A stretch of DNA of 64,000 nt from Melitaea cinxia (lineage: Eukaryota; Arthropoda; Insecta; Lepidoptera; Nymphalidae), in assembly GCF_905220565.1 (NCBI RefSeq), contig NC_059417.1, positions 8,666,518 through 8,730,517 of the forward strand, in the 5' to 3' direction. Shown here piece by piece: positions 11,816-23,639 of the stretch (within the stretch, counting starts at the first letter, position 1; each line of letters begins with the position of its first letter). The notes under the pieces are model-generated. The model saw only the letters and a program-made list of their open reading frames with translations. It did no database searches and was not told the origin of the DNA. Position numbers and translations under genes: made by a program.

Positions 11816-12075
11816 TTTTTATATAATTAGGTCGTCAAACAAGCGTACGGTTCACCTGATAGTAAGCGATTACTGTAAGTTACAGACGCCTGCAACACAA
11901 GAAACATCGTAAGCGCGTTGCTGATCTTACCCAACTCTCCCAAGGAGTTCTGATCACCTTACTTACCACAGGAACATAACACTGCTTGAAAATAGTATTA
12001 TTTAGCTGTGATCTTCTGTAAGCTCAAAGTACTGCCCCAGTCGAGCTGTACCAAATTTTGAGTAGGATTATTTTT
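11816..12075 (+). repeat. Repeat family C, near-complete copy
   Basis: Ordered blocks are AAGCGTACGGTTCACCTGAT, AGTAAGCGATTACTGTAAGT, GACGCCTGCAACACAAGAAA, CTTACTTACCACAGGAACAT, ACACTGCTTGAAAATAGTAT, GCTGTGATCTTCTGTAAG and AGTCGAGCTGTACCAAATTT. The same order occurs at 30140 and 30880 (+) and at 7062 and 26093 (minus). No Pol III boxes stand out, so the class is not settled (SINE-like or MITE). Confidence 0.75.
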
Positions 12076-13500
12076 GGCTCTGGCCTACCTCAGTCAGTGC
12101 AGTGCTAACTTAAAATGGCTGTATTAAAGGTTACCAATGTTATATTCAATACTTTTCAGATTTTATAAATAATCAGATACCCTTTAATAACATTTGGGAT
12201 AAATTTTTGCCAATAAAAATCCCTATTGAATTTAGATAAACTCGTGCTAAGACGATGTACGTCAATTTGAAATCGTTCCAAAATTTAAATTGCAAACGAG
12301 ACAACTTACCAAATAACATTGCTACTCTATTCTATGATACGCGAAAAATGCCAATAAATATTAGCCTATCGAAGATTATGGAAAAATTAATGGCAAAGTT
12401 TTGTTCTTAATTACTTTTATTAATAACCGAATTGTAATGAAACATAGTTTGTAAAACCGTCTGAAATAGCGTCCCATTACTGGCCGAAGACCTATTTCTC
12501 CACAAGTTATACTTATAATGAAACAACTTTTTCGGATTTTATCGCGGTTTATTAAGTTTTTTAAATGCCCGACGACGTCTCGGAAACTTTATAGCAACCA
12601 TGGTCAGGGAGGACTTTTATACTTGCTTAGAAAATAATTATAATGATTCTTATACTCCGTAGCTGAGCATTTGTAAAATTTTAATATAAAAAAAAAAATT
12701 CAAAAAATAACCAAATTCAATCACTGATTTACGTTTAAATTTAGTTCCAGAATTGCCTAACCATGATCCATGATCAAAGATTCCTGTGAAGTGTCTACGT
12801 CTAGTCGCATGATAATAACTGAGACTAACGACGTGGCGTGTTCTCCGAAGCACGGTGGAGACCCAATAGGATATTCATACCAGAAACGAATATTTCTTTG
12901 TAACGTCATAGATAAATTATCGAAATTGATAATATAAATTTAATTAACCTAATTTCATAATGTATATATTATCTCAATTTTATTTTTTACTTATGATAAG
13001 AGGCGGAAGATCATAAATGGTGGTTCCGATGTCAAGGTTTATAGATAATATCATAGTGTAACGCAATACACTAATTTGTAAGCTTAATTTTTCACTCAAT
13101 TTTTTTGGCTTATTGGCTTCCAATTGTCCTAAGATAGCAAAGATGATTTCGCCAATGTCACGAAGAATGTAAAATACTAGTTAGCTTTGACGTCCGTAGA
13201 ACGACAAAAGATAAACTGGCAAACTTTGTTAAAAAAGAATGCATTCGATTCGATATTCGATTGTCTAACGAACATCCAAAGTGCAAGTAAATTTATAATT
13301 TTAACTATCACACTCATAATTTTCATTGTGTTACTTAAACTTAATTTAACTTAGAACAGGTAGTTGTAACAAAGTGTGTGTTATCAATATATTTCAACAA
13401 ATAAATAAAAAAATATATAAAATAAGTTATACAAACTCACCTGTACGTCTTTGTAGAGCATTAAACACAATTAAAAATCTTCTTACGAGCTTTACGTGCG
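12076..13500. other. Intergenic with a Metulj-like fragment
   Basis: At about 12795-12865 (minus) there is a piece of the Metulj-like SINE: GTGTTCTCCGAAGCACGGTG and an ATGATAATAACTGAGACTAA segment. The rest is AT-rich with no gene seen. Confidence 0.45.
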
Positions 13501-13507
13501 GAAGCGG

Positions 13508-13612
13508 TGACCAGGCCAAAAATATAAATATTTGCCTCGAACGGGAACCGAAACAGCGTAAGTCGACGGTATAATCGTATACACGCGTCGCTACACCAGA
13601 AACGGCAAAAGA
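13508..13612 (-). mobile_element. tRNA-derived SINE head
   Basis: On the minus strand an A-box-like TGGTGTAGCGAC is followed about 40 bases on by the B-box-like GGTTCCCGTTCGAGG, then AT-rich sequence. This is the spacing of a Pol III promoter. The lack of a good acceptor stem argues against a functional tRNA gene. Confidence 0.5.
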
Positions 13613-14355
13613 GTAAAATATAAATGACTAAAATAACTAAACAAATAGCTGAAATCCCTGTATTAGTATCCCAAACGCACAAAAGAAATCTAGCCGAGCT
13701 ATCAAGTGGTTTGTAAATAGTAATTCTGCGTGTAACATATTATCGCTGTTTTATTAACAAGTTGACACATTATTAAAACCTCTACACTATAGTGTTATAT
13801 ACCATTTTATTTACTCTGACAATAAATGTACTTAAGTACTTATAATAACGCTGGTTTTCTCGTTTCATTACCTAACTAAACTACTTGACAACATTGTAAC
13901 GTATTGACAAAGTAGTAATTGAATTACATCGTTCAACATTTGTCTATTGAAGTAATCGACCTGATTTTCTTAAAAAGGAATATAATATTGAAATGGAATA
14001 GATGTTTTTTTTTTTCTTAGTTTAGTTTAGTTCGTTTTGTTCGATTCCTACCCCGAGTCTGGGTGTTAGAAGTATTTGTAAAAGGTGATTGACGTCTTAC
14101 CTAAGGGTTGCTTTAGAAAACACTCCACCTTAAAGTTTGACAAAACTTAAATATGATACCATCGTAGTTCCTTCTAAGTTTTAAGATTGCCATATTGTTT
14201 CCAAACTGTTACGTTTTGGAAAAAGTGGGTGCATATCACTTAGTATGGATTATTGCATTTATTCAGAATAAGTTATAAGCGATATAACACTCTAATAAAT
14301 TTTAAAAATAGTTCAAATGAATAAAGAAATACAAATTATTATTTATTTTTTTATT

Positions 14356-14457
14356 ACTTCAACCTGTCGCCGTCCACTGCTGGACATAGGCCTCTACAAG
14401 TTCACGCCAAAAATGGCGTGAACACATGTGTGTTGCCCATAGTCACCACGCTGAAGC
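14356..14457 (-). repeat. Repeat family B, 3' end
   Basis: GTCCACTGCTGGACATAGGC, TCACGCCAAAAATGGCGTGA and the CATAGTCACCACGCTG block match the end of family B (see 53284-53618) in reverse orientation. Truncated. Confidence 0.75.
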
Positions 14458-15664
14458 ATAAAGAATGAAATACAAAATCTATAGTAAACAAAATATTGTC
14501 TCATTGTCCATTACACCGTATATAATAAGATAATATTGTTTTAACTGATAACCAAACACCTGCTCTACTATCAATAGTGATAAGTGATACAATGCGAATA
14601 AATTTCGTTCACATCTATACGACGCATATAATTCACAATAATCGTATCCAATTTAAATGACAGATAAAAAGTAATCCTAGTAGTAGTTACATTATAAATT
14701 AAAAAGTGTTGAATCAAGGTTTTTCATATTTTTAATTATTGTCCACAACTTCGTTCGAAAATTTTGATACAATTTAAACGTTTATAATGTTCCATATGAA
14801 CAGTACAATTTTGTCTGCCTATATCATTTCTCTGACCTAACTGTGCAAAATCTGTCAAATCATTCGACCCTTGGCTCTATAAAAAAACAACAATTAATCT
14901 ATTCAATGGTAATCATAAAGTCTTCCAGGATAAAAAGCCTAGTTCTATTCTAGCCTACAATTCATTTATTTAATAACTTATTGTACATTTAAAATCACAT
15001 TAAAAAAAAATAAGAATATTCCAACTTACATAAGTGCAAATCACTCATAATGATCTCTCACCCCTATTCAAACCCTATCAAAACATAAAATATTGATAAA
15101 ATAACGATAAAGTATAAAATAAGTATTCGTACTTGCATCAAAATTTCATCCAGATCCTTTCAGTCATTTAGACTTGACTGAGTACCAAACATCCATCCAC
15201 TCAAACTTTTGCATCTATATTAGTAGTATACTACCATTATAGGACAAAAGTCTATACATTTTATAAAAGAATAAAAAAATATGACTTTATTCATAAAGAT
15301 TTTCACACATTCACACATTGTGTTTGTGTGTAAGCGTGACGTCAAACTGCGTGTTGCTGAAAACTCATGAATTTCTAGCGTGATTTGTTTTTCAGTTTGT
15401 CTCTCAGTTGACAGTTTGTTTTGATCTTTTATTAATTCGAACCTCACTAAAGCACATACGTGTGTATTAAAAGATAAATCTATACAAATATATCTAAATA
15501 CATATGGATGTATACTCTGTACCATACCAAAATATCATTTTTTATCATTTTTGTCTGTCTGTCTGTCTTTCTGTCCGTCTGTTTGATTTTGACGGGACTT
15601 TCCCTGGCAGATAGCTGATGTAATAAGGAGTAACTACATTTTACTTATTTTATAACTCTACAAA
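14458..15664. other. Intergenic, no gene recognised
   Basis: AT-rich. At about 15185-15230 the minus strand shows a Helitron-like 5' segment (ACTAATATAGATGCAAAAGT). At 15548-15580 there is a short TCTG-rich tract. Reading frames here are not coding-like. Confidence 0.35.
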
Positions 15665-15714
15665 CCGAACAATAACTTTTTGTTCAATTCCACGCGGACG
15701 AAGTCGCGGGCTAG
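15665..15714 (+). mobile_element. Helitron 3' end
   Basis: CCACGCGGACGAAGTCGCGG-G-CTAG|T: the GACGAAGTC/CGCGG hairpin followed by CTAG (15711-15714) and T is the Lep1-type terminus. The same end closes the split Helitron at 39224. Confidence 0.7.
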
Positions 15715-16257
15715 TATTTATTAAAAATGATAGAATAAAACAGATGGATATCATATTTTGTACGGCATGTCAACTTCATTACGAAATATCAAACAAAATA
15801 TTAACACTAGAAATCACAAAAACATAATTACAACATTGAAATAAAATTATGGGAACAAAATAATGAATTTTAAATTCAAACTAAAATCATAAAAGTTAAA
15901 ACAAAAAATATAAAAATTCCTCGAAATATTTTCGACTTACAATTAATGACTCGTGTATATGAAACAAAAATCTAATTATATCTTCCTTTACAGCAATACA
16001 GCATGAAGTTTGTGTAAAGTTCATTAATTCTAATTTTTATCTACAATTACAGTCATTGCGAATATTTTAAAAACTTTTAAATAAGTTTTTTAACTTTTGC
16101 GGTCACTAACTGTAAATTCAGGTTATTTAAATAAAATAAGATTCAGACAAATTTATGCTTAGAAGAGACGCCAGTGTAATATATATAGAATGAATAATAA
16201 TCATATACAAAAGTCATAACTCATTTACGAAGTATATATATATATTTTTTTTTTTTA

Positions 16258-16500
16258 AATATATAGACTAGCGCTTGACTGCGATCTCACCTGATGGTAA
16301 GTGAAGATGCAGCCTAAGGTGGTGCGCGCTTGCCTAGAATATGCCTATTCACTCTTGATATAAAAATACCCAAGTTATAGTTCGTTGGAAAAACGGAAGC
16401 CGGAAGGTCATTCCAAATTTTTGCGGTGCGTAGGAACGAGGAAGCAAATCGTTTAGTGCGTTATTTTTACAATTCGACACCTAGTGTCTGTACGTTACAC
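16258..16500. repeat. Interspersed lepidopteran repeat, unclassified
   Basis: It starts GACTAGCGCTTGACTGCGAT and runs through CTCACCTGATGGTAAGTGAA and GATGCAGCC to GGAAGGTCATTCCAAATTTT. I recognise the 'CACCTGATGGTAAGTGATGATGCA' theme as widespread in moth and butterfly genomes, but this is the only copy in the window. Confidence 0.5.
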
Positions 16501-16734
16501 TAATGCTATGATGATTTTAATGCAGTGTGACAAACTTTAGCGCATCTGTTATAAAATATTGGGAACTCAGAATGACCAACAAGAAATATGATGAATGTCC
16601 CGTTTTACTAAGAAAACATTTTTAAATAACTTTAAATAGACGGTCTTCGTTCAAAAATATATTTTTATATATTTTTTTTTTAAATCTCTTATGATTTTAA
16701 CGTTTTTTCTATCGTTCTAAAACAGCGTGTGATA

Positions 16735-16949
16735 TATTTATCTTATAGGTATTATAATTCTCGTGTCACAATGTTAGTTAACATACTCCTCCGAAACGGC
16801 TGGACCGATTTTTATGAAATTTTGTGTGCATATCGGGTAGGTCTGAGAATCGGCCAACATCTATTTTTCATACCCCTAAGTTATAAGGGGAGAGGGATTA
16901 AGGGGGTTAATAACATATATGGCAAACAAACGTTTGCAGGATCAGCTAG
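16735..16949 (+). mobile_element. Non-autonomous Helitron
   Basis: The body has CGAAACGGCTGGACCGATTT, TTATGAAATTTTGTGTGCAT and CGGCCAACATCTATTTTTCA, and it ends GCAGGATCAG-CTAG|T at 16949. The same body begins at 22802. The 5' end is approximate. Confidence 0.7.
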
Positions 16950-16979
16950 TTTATATATAATTATAACCTTATTTAGTTT

Positions 16980-17052
16980 AGTCAGTCAGTTTAGCCTATT
17001 GCAGTACACTGCTAGACATAGCCCTCACCAAGTTCGCGCCAGACGACCTGGT
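16980..17052 (-). repeat. Repeat family B-like fragment
   Basis: GCCTATTGCAGTACACTGCT, AGACATAGCC and AAGTTCGCGCCAGACGACC match a subtype also seen at 44177-44240, with the family B core GTCCACTGCTGGACATAGGC diverged. Confidence 0.55.
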
Positions 17053-17069
17053 TTTACACAATCCTTTAC

Positions 17070-17096
17070 TTTAGTATTAAATCATTTAATACTAAA
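17070..17096. repeat. Perfect 27-bp palindrome
   Basis: TTTAGTATTAAAT, C, then its exact complement ATTTAATACTAAA. It lies at the junction after a family B fragment. With 13-bp arms and a one-base centre it may be a cruciform or a junction artefact of repeat insertion. Confidence 0.8.
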
Positions 17097-17478
17097 CACT
17101 CAAATACAATTTTTAATCAACTCATACACGATAAAAAAAAAGTCTCATATTTTCGTAATACAAGTATGTCACCTCTATATCTTGGCAACGAAAATTTCGA
17201 ACAAAATATTGTAAGAGTCACGGCACTATAAATCATAATATGAAAAACGTACCGTAGGTATATAAAAACTTTATTGTATTGGAAGACTATTTCATATAAA
17301 TACCTATTTTGCGATGCAACGAAGGAACACAATAATCGGTAAATAAAAACACAAATGAGTCATAAAGATAATACATATAAGTATTTTACGACGCCACTCA
17401 ATGTTACAAAAGAAACTCAAATAAAAACTAAGATGGAACAAAGAAAAATACGTCAATTACTACTTATGCTTCACCCTA

Positions 17479-17781
17479 TAATATCCCACAGCTGAGCATA
17501 GGCCTCTTTCCCCATGTAGGAGAAGGATCAGTACTTAATCCAAAACGCTGCTTCAATGAGTAACGATCGCTATCAGGTGTACATGATAATAACCGGGACC
17601 GACGGCTTAACGTGCTCTCCGAGGCACGGTGGGGAGACCCACGAGGATTGCACAAACACCCAGACCACGGCAAACACCTGTATGGCCAAAACAAATGTTT
17701 GTCATGTGCGGGGATCGACCCCGCAACCGCCAGCGCAACAGCCACAGACCAGTGCTGTGACCGTTGCGCCAACGCGTCGTT
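17479..17781 (-). mobile_element. Metulj-like SINE, near-full copy
   Basis: On the minus strand the A-box region (TTGGCGCAACGG) lies at about 17775-17764 and the B box (GGTCGATCCCC, one change) near 17722-17710. The body and tail blocks follow as in the 4547 copy, ending in CAGCTGTGGGATATTA. The reading frames seen in this block are artefacts of the SINE. Confidence 0.85.
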
Positions 17782-17795
17782 AGGTAACATATAAA

Positions 17796-18110
17796 ACATA
17801 AATCAATACATATTCAAGATCAAGCTATGAAGCGAAGTTATAACCAAGTAAAGTAATACTAGAATTATAAAGAACATTATTTCACTAAATCCGCTACATC
17901 TTTTACAAAATTTCGCAACTACTGTAGTAAACACACTTTATTATTAATCAAATATCGTTAAAATTACATAAATATAAGGTAAGTCAAAGACTACTCACGT
18001 AAAGAGAAACAAAGTCTAGAACTTTAGAGGGTAGACAGACACAAATGTTATTTATATTTTATATGACAACAAATATACGTACATATATACGAATGTACCT
18101 AATGTGCTAA
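17796..18110. other. Intergenic, nothing recognised
   Basis: AT-rich DNA without ORFs, repeats matching other parts of the window, or RNA genes. Confidence 0.4.
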
Positions 18111-18279
18111 TCCTTACTAATATTATAAATGTGAATTTAAGTTTGTTGATAAATTGATAAACACTTGACCGATCATCATGAAACTTTTTACACATATTCT
18201 TGGAGGTATTAGAAATGACATAGGATACTTTTTATTAAAAAAAAAATTCAATGCGAGCGAAGCCGCGGGAGAAAGTTAG
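18111..18279 (+). mobile_element. Complete short Helitron, 169 bp
   Basis: A|TCCTTACTAATATTATAAAT at the 5' end and GCGAGCGAAGCCGCGGGAGA, then AAGTTAG|T at the 3' end. The hairpin is intact and the terminal CTAG has mutated to TTAG. An A before and T after are consistent with AT-dinucleotide insertion. Confidence 0.75.
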
Positions 18280-19679
18280 TATCACGTAGATTACCGAAAG
18301 ATTTTGCTTGGTTGAACACGCTTATTCCAGGAACTATTCGCCCGAATTGAATTTTTTTTAGTGTTGAATAGACCATTTAATTTAAGCTCTACAACATCAT
18401 GCTACGATACAAGTCATGTTACAAAAACAAGTAAAATGTTTGCCTTTTTATCGCCTAACATGGTATAATAAGAAGACTTATAAGCGAACAAAGTCGCGGC
18501 CAAAAGTTAGTTGTATATAAAAAGATTTATTTTCAAAACAACACACAATTCTAAATAATGTAAACATTTATATTGAAAGTAGATAAGTCAACTTAAGTAT
18601 GCGCAATCATAATTTACATGGATTAATTTGGATAATGAGACATAAATAACGAGAGGAGACCATTCATTTCGTTATCTTTGTCTATGTAGCATGTATCTAC
18701 CCGCATTTCTGTGCGTTAAAAGAAAGCTTTTATGTAACAACAATATTATTCTCTGACGTCATTTATATACTGAATGATATCGTTAGCTTTAGGAATATCA
18801 CTTAGTGACAAAACTCGACAAAATCTTCTAGATCAGACATCACACTTGTTTATAATTTATTTATTGATTAGATTAATTATAATATTATACACCACGGGCT
18901 ACTGTTGTCATATAACATAACAAGCTAACCTCACTTTCGAAACGTCAAAATCTCCATTTAACAATACTGAAGTAAGGGTCCAGCAATACTTAAAGTTAAT
19001 GGATGATTAGTCATATAACAAATCATTAACTGACTCTGAGAGACAACTTTTTTAAATCTGTACTTAGTAATCGTTTATGTAATCTTTAAACGTCTCTGAG
19101 TGCGGCAGAAAGACCGTAAATCATATATCTATTATAATCATACATACAGCTACAAAAATCGTTCAAAGCATCTTTGTTCAACATCTTTGTATGATATTTG
19201 AAATGGACGAAAAACTTAGGAACACTGAGGTCGTAATAAAACAAGTCCGAAACGATTAACTACCACAAAATCAAATGAAATATACTGGTATAGATATAAC
19301 GCTCATATTGGCGCAACCTTGGGAAGGCCTATGTTCAGTTGTAGATTGTAATACCATTTACTTACCATTTTTACATACATATAGAATTAAATAACATTTA
19401 GATTGTTTTAGATAATTTTTATATAATGTTTTAAGATAGAAGTATTCAGGTTAACAATTAGAAAAAAATCTTTTAATAACATTTGAATGATATTTAAAAA
19501 TTTGTCCGTTGAAGTAAGATTAATTTCAATTTATAGCGAACGATAATGTTGAGAATGGTAAGGAGATCCATACTGTTTCATTATCAAAAATAATTATAGA
19601 TTAATGGCAGTTAAAGTTTGCAAATAACCTTTTTTAACTTTTTGTAATAACGCTATGTGTAGCGTATATATTATTATAT
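18280..19679. other. Intergenic, no gene recognised
   Basis: At about 18480-18510 there is another degraded Helitron-type 3' end (GCGAACAAAGTCGCGGCCAA, AAGTTAGT). The remainder is AT-rich and unassigned. Confidence 0.35.
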
Positions 19680-19888
19680 TATTGGTGGTACAGATTTTGA
19701 TAATTATGTTTTTAATCGAAATATGGGGCTTCGTTCATGTCGTCCCATTTCGATTTATTAGAGATCTGAGGAGTACTTTTTGAGTTATTTTTAATCATGC
19801 GTATTTTAATATTTTTTCGTCTACTTACGTTGTATTACTAGTCGATGTAATTGATGTCGTTTTTTTTTCGTTTGCGAGCAAAGACAAT
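19680..19888 (+). mobile_element. Foldback family A, 3' half
   Basis: It starts in the TTGGTGGTACAGATTTTGAT module and runs through GAGTTATTTTTAATCATGCG, TTTTTCGTCTACTTACGTTG and GTCGATGTAATTGATGTCG to the terminal hairpin CGTTTGCGAGCAAAGACAAT. It is 5'-truncated. Confidence 0.75.
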
Positions 19889-20045
19889 TATTACAAAACG
19901 TACCATTTCAGTACGATATAGGAAATCAATAAAGGAACCTTGGAACATACAAAACGTCTCATTTGACCCGGCTTTATATTTTTATTATTGGGATTAACAC
20001 ATTAGCGTTATTTTTATTTTTAAATTATAATTTAAATTAATTGTA

Positions 20046-20075
20046 GTCGAATTTCGACCACTGGACGACCACTAG
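20046..20075 (+). mobile_element. Helitron-like 3' terminus
   Basis: GTCGAATTTCGACCACTGGA followed by CGACCACTAG|T, nearly identical to 8909-8938 while sequences to the left differ. This suggests a conserved 3' terminus with a TCGAATTTCGA hairpin attached to different bodies. Confidence 0.5.
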
Positions 20076-20079
20076 TAAT

Positions 20080-20921
20080 ATAAATTGACGCTTTCTATTC
20101 GTACCGGTTCAGTAAATGCTGATTACTCTCAGCGTCACTGAGCCTTAACGTCAGTAGTTTCACACGATTTTACTTACCAATATTTTTCATACCGTGGAGA
20201 GCCGTGGCTATAATAGTTTCGTAAGTAAACTCAAAACATATAAAAAAATATAACGATACCATAAAAACCATTACTTCTCGAAACAATAGAAGATAATTTA
20301 CCATTTTATTTGCACCCAAATCTCTGAATGGGCTTACGCAATTACCACGTTATAAAACGCAAATAAAAATATGTGTCTAGTAAGAAGTCGTGCAAAAAAC
20401 AGCGTAATGCTATATTATACCTAATTATATGTAAAAATTTTAAGACATTATATTACGTTGAAAAAAATTGCAAGGACTTATTTGCTTTATTTTCACATAT
20501 ACATAAGAGTTTAATTCGTTTAAAGCCTTTAAGACACGGGTTTAAAATATACCTAATATAATGACCAGAATAATTGAAAAATTCATATTACATAGAATTT
20601 TTACAAATAAAAATGAATCTCTAAATCTAATAATAAAATAAGTAAAGAAACGAGTGTGCTTTAGACCAGACGACTGAAGTAAAACGTACGAAACGTAACT
20701 CTCTCTCTTTCTGTCTTCATTAACTTATATCTCCCTCTCAACTTCCGTTCGCGTTGCCTGATCATACTTTTCGTAACGCTCTCGTCACGCACTCACTAGC
20801 TCACTCCCCAAGTCAAGCGTGCGTAAAGAAGTTTTACTTCAAAGTAGTACACTTTTATACATATTGTTGGATACCCTCTTTTAAGTATGTTAATACCTGT
20901 AGTAGAAGAGGCCTCCTCTTT
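20080..20921. other. Intergenic, no gene recognised
   Basis: A CT-rich, less AT-biased patch at 20700-20830 contains many CTC/ACTCAC runs. A reading frame across it has no recognisable domain and overlaps a repeat boundary, so it is not called. Confidence 0.35.
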
Positions 20922-21666
20922 TTAACCGACTTCCAAAAAAGGAGGAGGTTCTCAATTCGGCTGTATTTTTTTTTTATGTATGTTACATCAGAACTTTTGA
21001 CTGGGTGGAGCGATTTCGACAAATTTTCCTTTAATCGAATGGTGGTGGTGCCAATTGGTCCCATTTAAATTTATTTGAGATCTAACAACTACTTTTCGAG
21101 CTATATCTAATAATGCGTTTTTACTTGACGCTTTTTTCGTCGACCTACGTTGTATTATACCGCATAACTTTCTACTGGATGTACCGATGTTGATAATTCT
21201 TTTTTTGTTCGAAAGAAGATATCCCAAGTTTAGTACCATGATAAGGAAACCAGGATCTGATTATGGGGTCCCAGAGAAATTGATAGAAATTCTTGAAAAT
21301 CCGCAATAACTTTTTACTTGGTGTACCGATTTTGATAATTCTTTTTTTGTTGGAAAGAAGATATCCTTAGTTTAGTACCATGATAAGGAAACCAGGATCT
21401 GATGATGGGATCCCAGAGAAATCGAGAGAACTTCTTGAAAATCCGCAATAACTTTTTACTGGGTGTACCGATTTTAATAATTTTTAATTTAATCCAAAGC
21501 TGATGTTTGTCACATATAAATTTTATTGAGACCTGATAACTACTTTTTGAGTAATCTTTGATAACGCGCAGTTACTTAACCATTTTTTCGTCGATCTACG
21601 TTGTATATATTACTCGTCGATGTAATTGAAGTCGGTTTTTTTTTTCGTTTGCGAGCAAACACAATT
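20922..21666 (+). mobile_element. Foldback family A, long copy with doubled module
   Basis: It starts AACCGACTTCCAAAAAAGGA and ends GAAGTCGGTT...CGTTTGCGAGCAAACACAAT. The ~140-bp module running from TGTACCGAT through GAAGATATCC, ACCATGATAAGGAAACCAGG and GAGAAAT to CCGCAATAACTTT occurs twice in tandem (about 21180-21310 and 21311-21460). Frames inside (for example antisense around 20988-21239) are element artefacts. Confidence 0.85.
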
Positions 21667-21833
21667 ATTCGTTATACAATTTCTAATTAGCCTGAAGTAC
21701 TTTTTTGATTAATTGCCATTGATTAAACATCCTTAAGCTCTTTCCAGTTCAAGGAACCTGATCTTAGCTGCTCCACCCCATATAAGAATGCAGAGCCGAA
21801 AGTTGATTGAATCGATGCTATATATACTTTATT
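21667..21833. other. Spacer between two family A copies
   Basis: About 165 bases separate two same-direction copies. It contains TTCAAGGAACCTGATC and AGCTGCTCCACCCCATATAA segments of unknown origin. Confidence 0.4.
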
Positions 21834-22444
21834 AACCGACTTCCAAAAAAGGAGGAGGTTCTCAATTCGACTGTATTTTTATTTTTTTTTTATGTATGTT
21901 ACATCAGAACTTTTGACCGGGTGGACCGATTTCGACAATTTTTTTTTAATTGAAAGGTGGTGTGTGTCAATTGGTCCCATTTAAATTTATTTGAGATCTA
22001 ACAACTACTTTTCGAGTTATATCTAATAATGCGTTTTTACTTGACGCTTTTTTCTTCGACCTACGTTGTATTATACCGCATAACTTTCTAATGGATGTAC
22101 CAATTTTGATAACTCTTTTTTTTGTTGGAAAGGGGATATCCCTAGTTTAGTACCATGATACGGAAACCAGGATCTGATGATGGGATCCCAGAGAAATCAA
22201 GGGAAACTCTCGAAAATCCGCAATAACTTTTTACTGGGTGTACCGATTTTGATAATTTTTAATTTAATCAAAAGCTGATGTTTATCATGTGGTCACATAT
22301 AAATTTTATCGAGATCTAATAACTACTTTTTGAGTAATCTTTAATAACGCGTAGTTACTTGACTATTTTTTCGTCGATCTACGTTGTATTACTCTTCGAT
22401 GTAATTGAAGTCGGTTTTTTTCCGTTTGCGAGCAAACACAATTA
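21834..22444 (+). mobile_element. Foldback family A, second long copy
   Basis: It starts AACCGACTTCCAAAAAAGGA and ends TCGGTTTTTTTCCGTTTGCG AGCAAACACAATTA. It has one copy of the GATATCCC/GATAAGG module, unlike its upstream neighbour with two, so the two are separate insertions or a duplication followed by unequal exchange. Confidence 0.85.
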
Positions 22445-22801
22445 TTTAGTAATGATTTCGTACAAACATATCGTAGTGCTGCCAGTAAGGCTGCTCCAGC
22501 TTTTGATCAGGATATTTTCTGCTGTGCACTACCTTAGTTTAAAAATAGTAATGGAATAGTAATTACAAACTTTGATATTCACAATGTTCGCGAGCAACAC
22601 CGTAGGATAGGAATAGTTCAAACACAGGGGTTTCGAGAACAATAACATGTGTATTTATCACATGTTTATCAGACTGAGCTCGTCAAATAAATTATCGGAT
22701 TTCGTTTGAAATAATTTACGTAAACACACAAACATCCTTCAACGTTAAAGCAATACTAAGAATGAAATAAAATTAAAATACTCATTACTTTATTCAACTC
22801 A

Positions 22802-22945
22802 TCATCTAATATATAAAATTCTATAAATTCGTTTGTTGTTAAATTCCTGCGAAACGGCTGGACCGATTTTTATGAAATTTCGTTTGCATATTGGGTAGGT
22901 CTGAGAAACGGCCAACATATATTCTTATAACCCTAAATGATAAGA
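22802..22945 (+). mobile_element. Helitron 5' part
   Basis: TCATCTAATATATAAAATTC, then CGAAACGGCTGGACCGATTT and GGGTAGGTCTGAGAAACGGC, matching the body of 16735-16949. It is cut off where repeat family E begins. Confidence 0.65.
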
Positions 22946-23060
22946 GTGATCCACAACAACATAAAACAAAACAAAACAAAAGTTGATACATTAAAAAAGA
23001 TGTACAGAGGCCGTGTTATCGCTAAGAGCTTTTCTTCCAGACAACCTTTGGGTATATAGG
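22946..23060 (-). repeat. Repeat family E fragment
   Basis: An A-rich stretch, GATGTACAGAGGCCGTGTTA, CGCTAAGAGC and CAGACAACCTTTGGGTATAT, matching 3470-3600 and 27728-27890. Confidence 0.55.
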
Positions 23061-23639
23061 ACGGAGCGTTCAAAAAGAGAAGCGATAGGAAAGTGTACAA
23101 AGAGTTTAAATAATGCCATGAAATTAACGTACTATAAGATATTATTACACAGATATTACGTATATTGTACGGAGATGCTATTACTATGAAGAGTAAAAAG
23201 ATAAATTTTGTAATGTCGCTGACTTCGCAGTTGGAATAAAAACTCAAATCAACTCAGTGTATCCGTGAGATAATTAAAATATAAGAAAAAAAAAATCAAG
23301 ACAGAATAAAAAGAAGATTGCTCAGACACAAAAACATTTACCTATATAATACTGTATCTAGAAAATTTAAGGCGTCCAATAATAATATTTAAGATCTTGT
23401 TTATCAAGTTTTTCTCGCCAACCACGAAAAGAGGGTTATCATAAATTAAAAATCATAGTCTACTCTTTATTTAATCTGTTGTAACATTGACTTTATTATA
23501 TTAACAGATAATAGCATACTGTAGAATTTATGAGGCTTAAAAAATTGATAATATCTCGTAGAGAAAAGAAAACATTTTTAACTTCTTAATTTTACTCATA
23601 TCATTGATCATATTTATCAATCATCATCTTATTATCATA

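Noticed and set aside
20754..21068. 104-codon open frame
   Set aside because: Its second half is the 5' end of a family A element and the first half lacks any recognisable motif.
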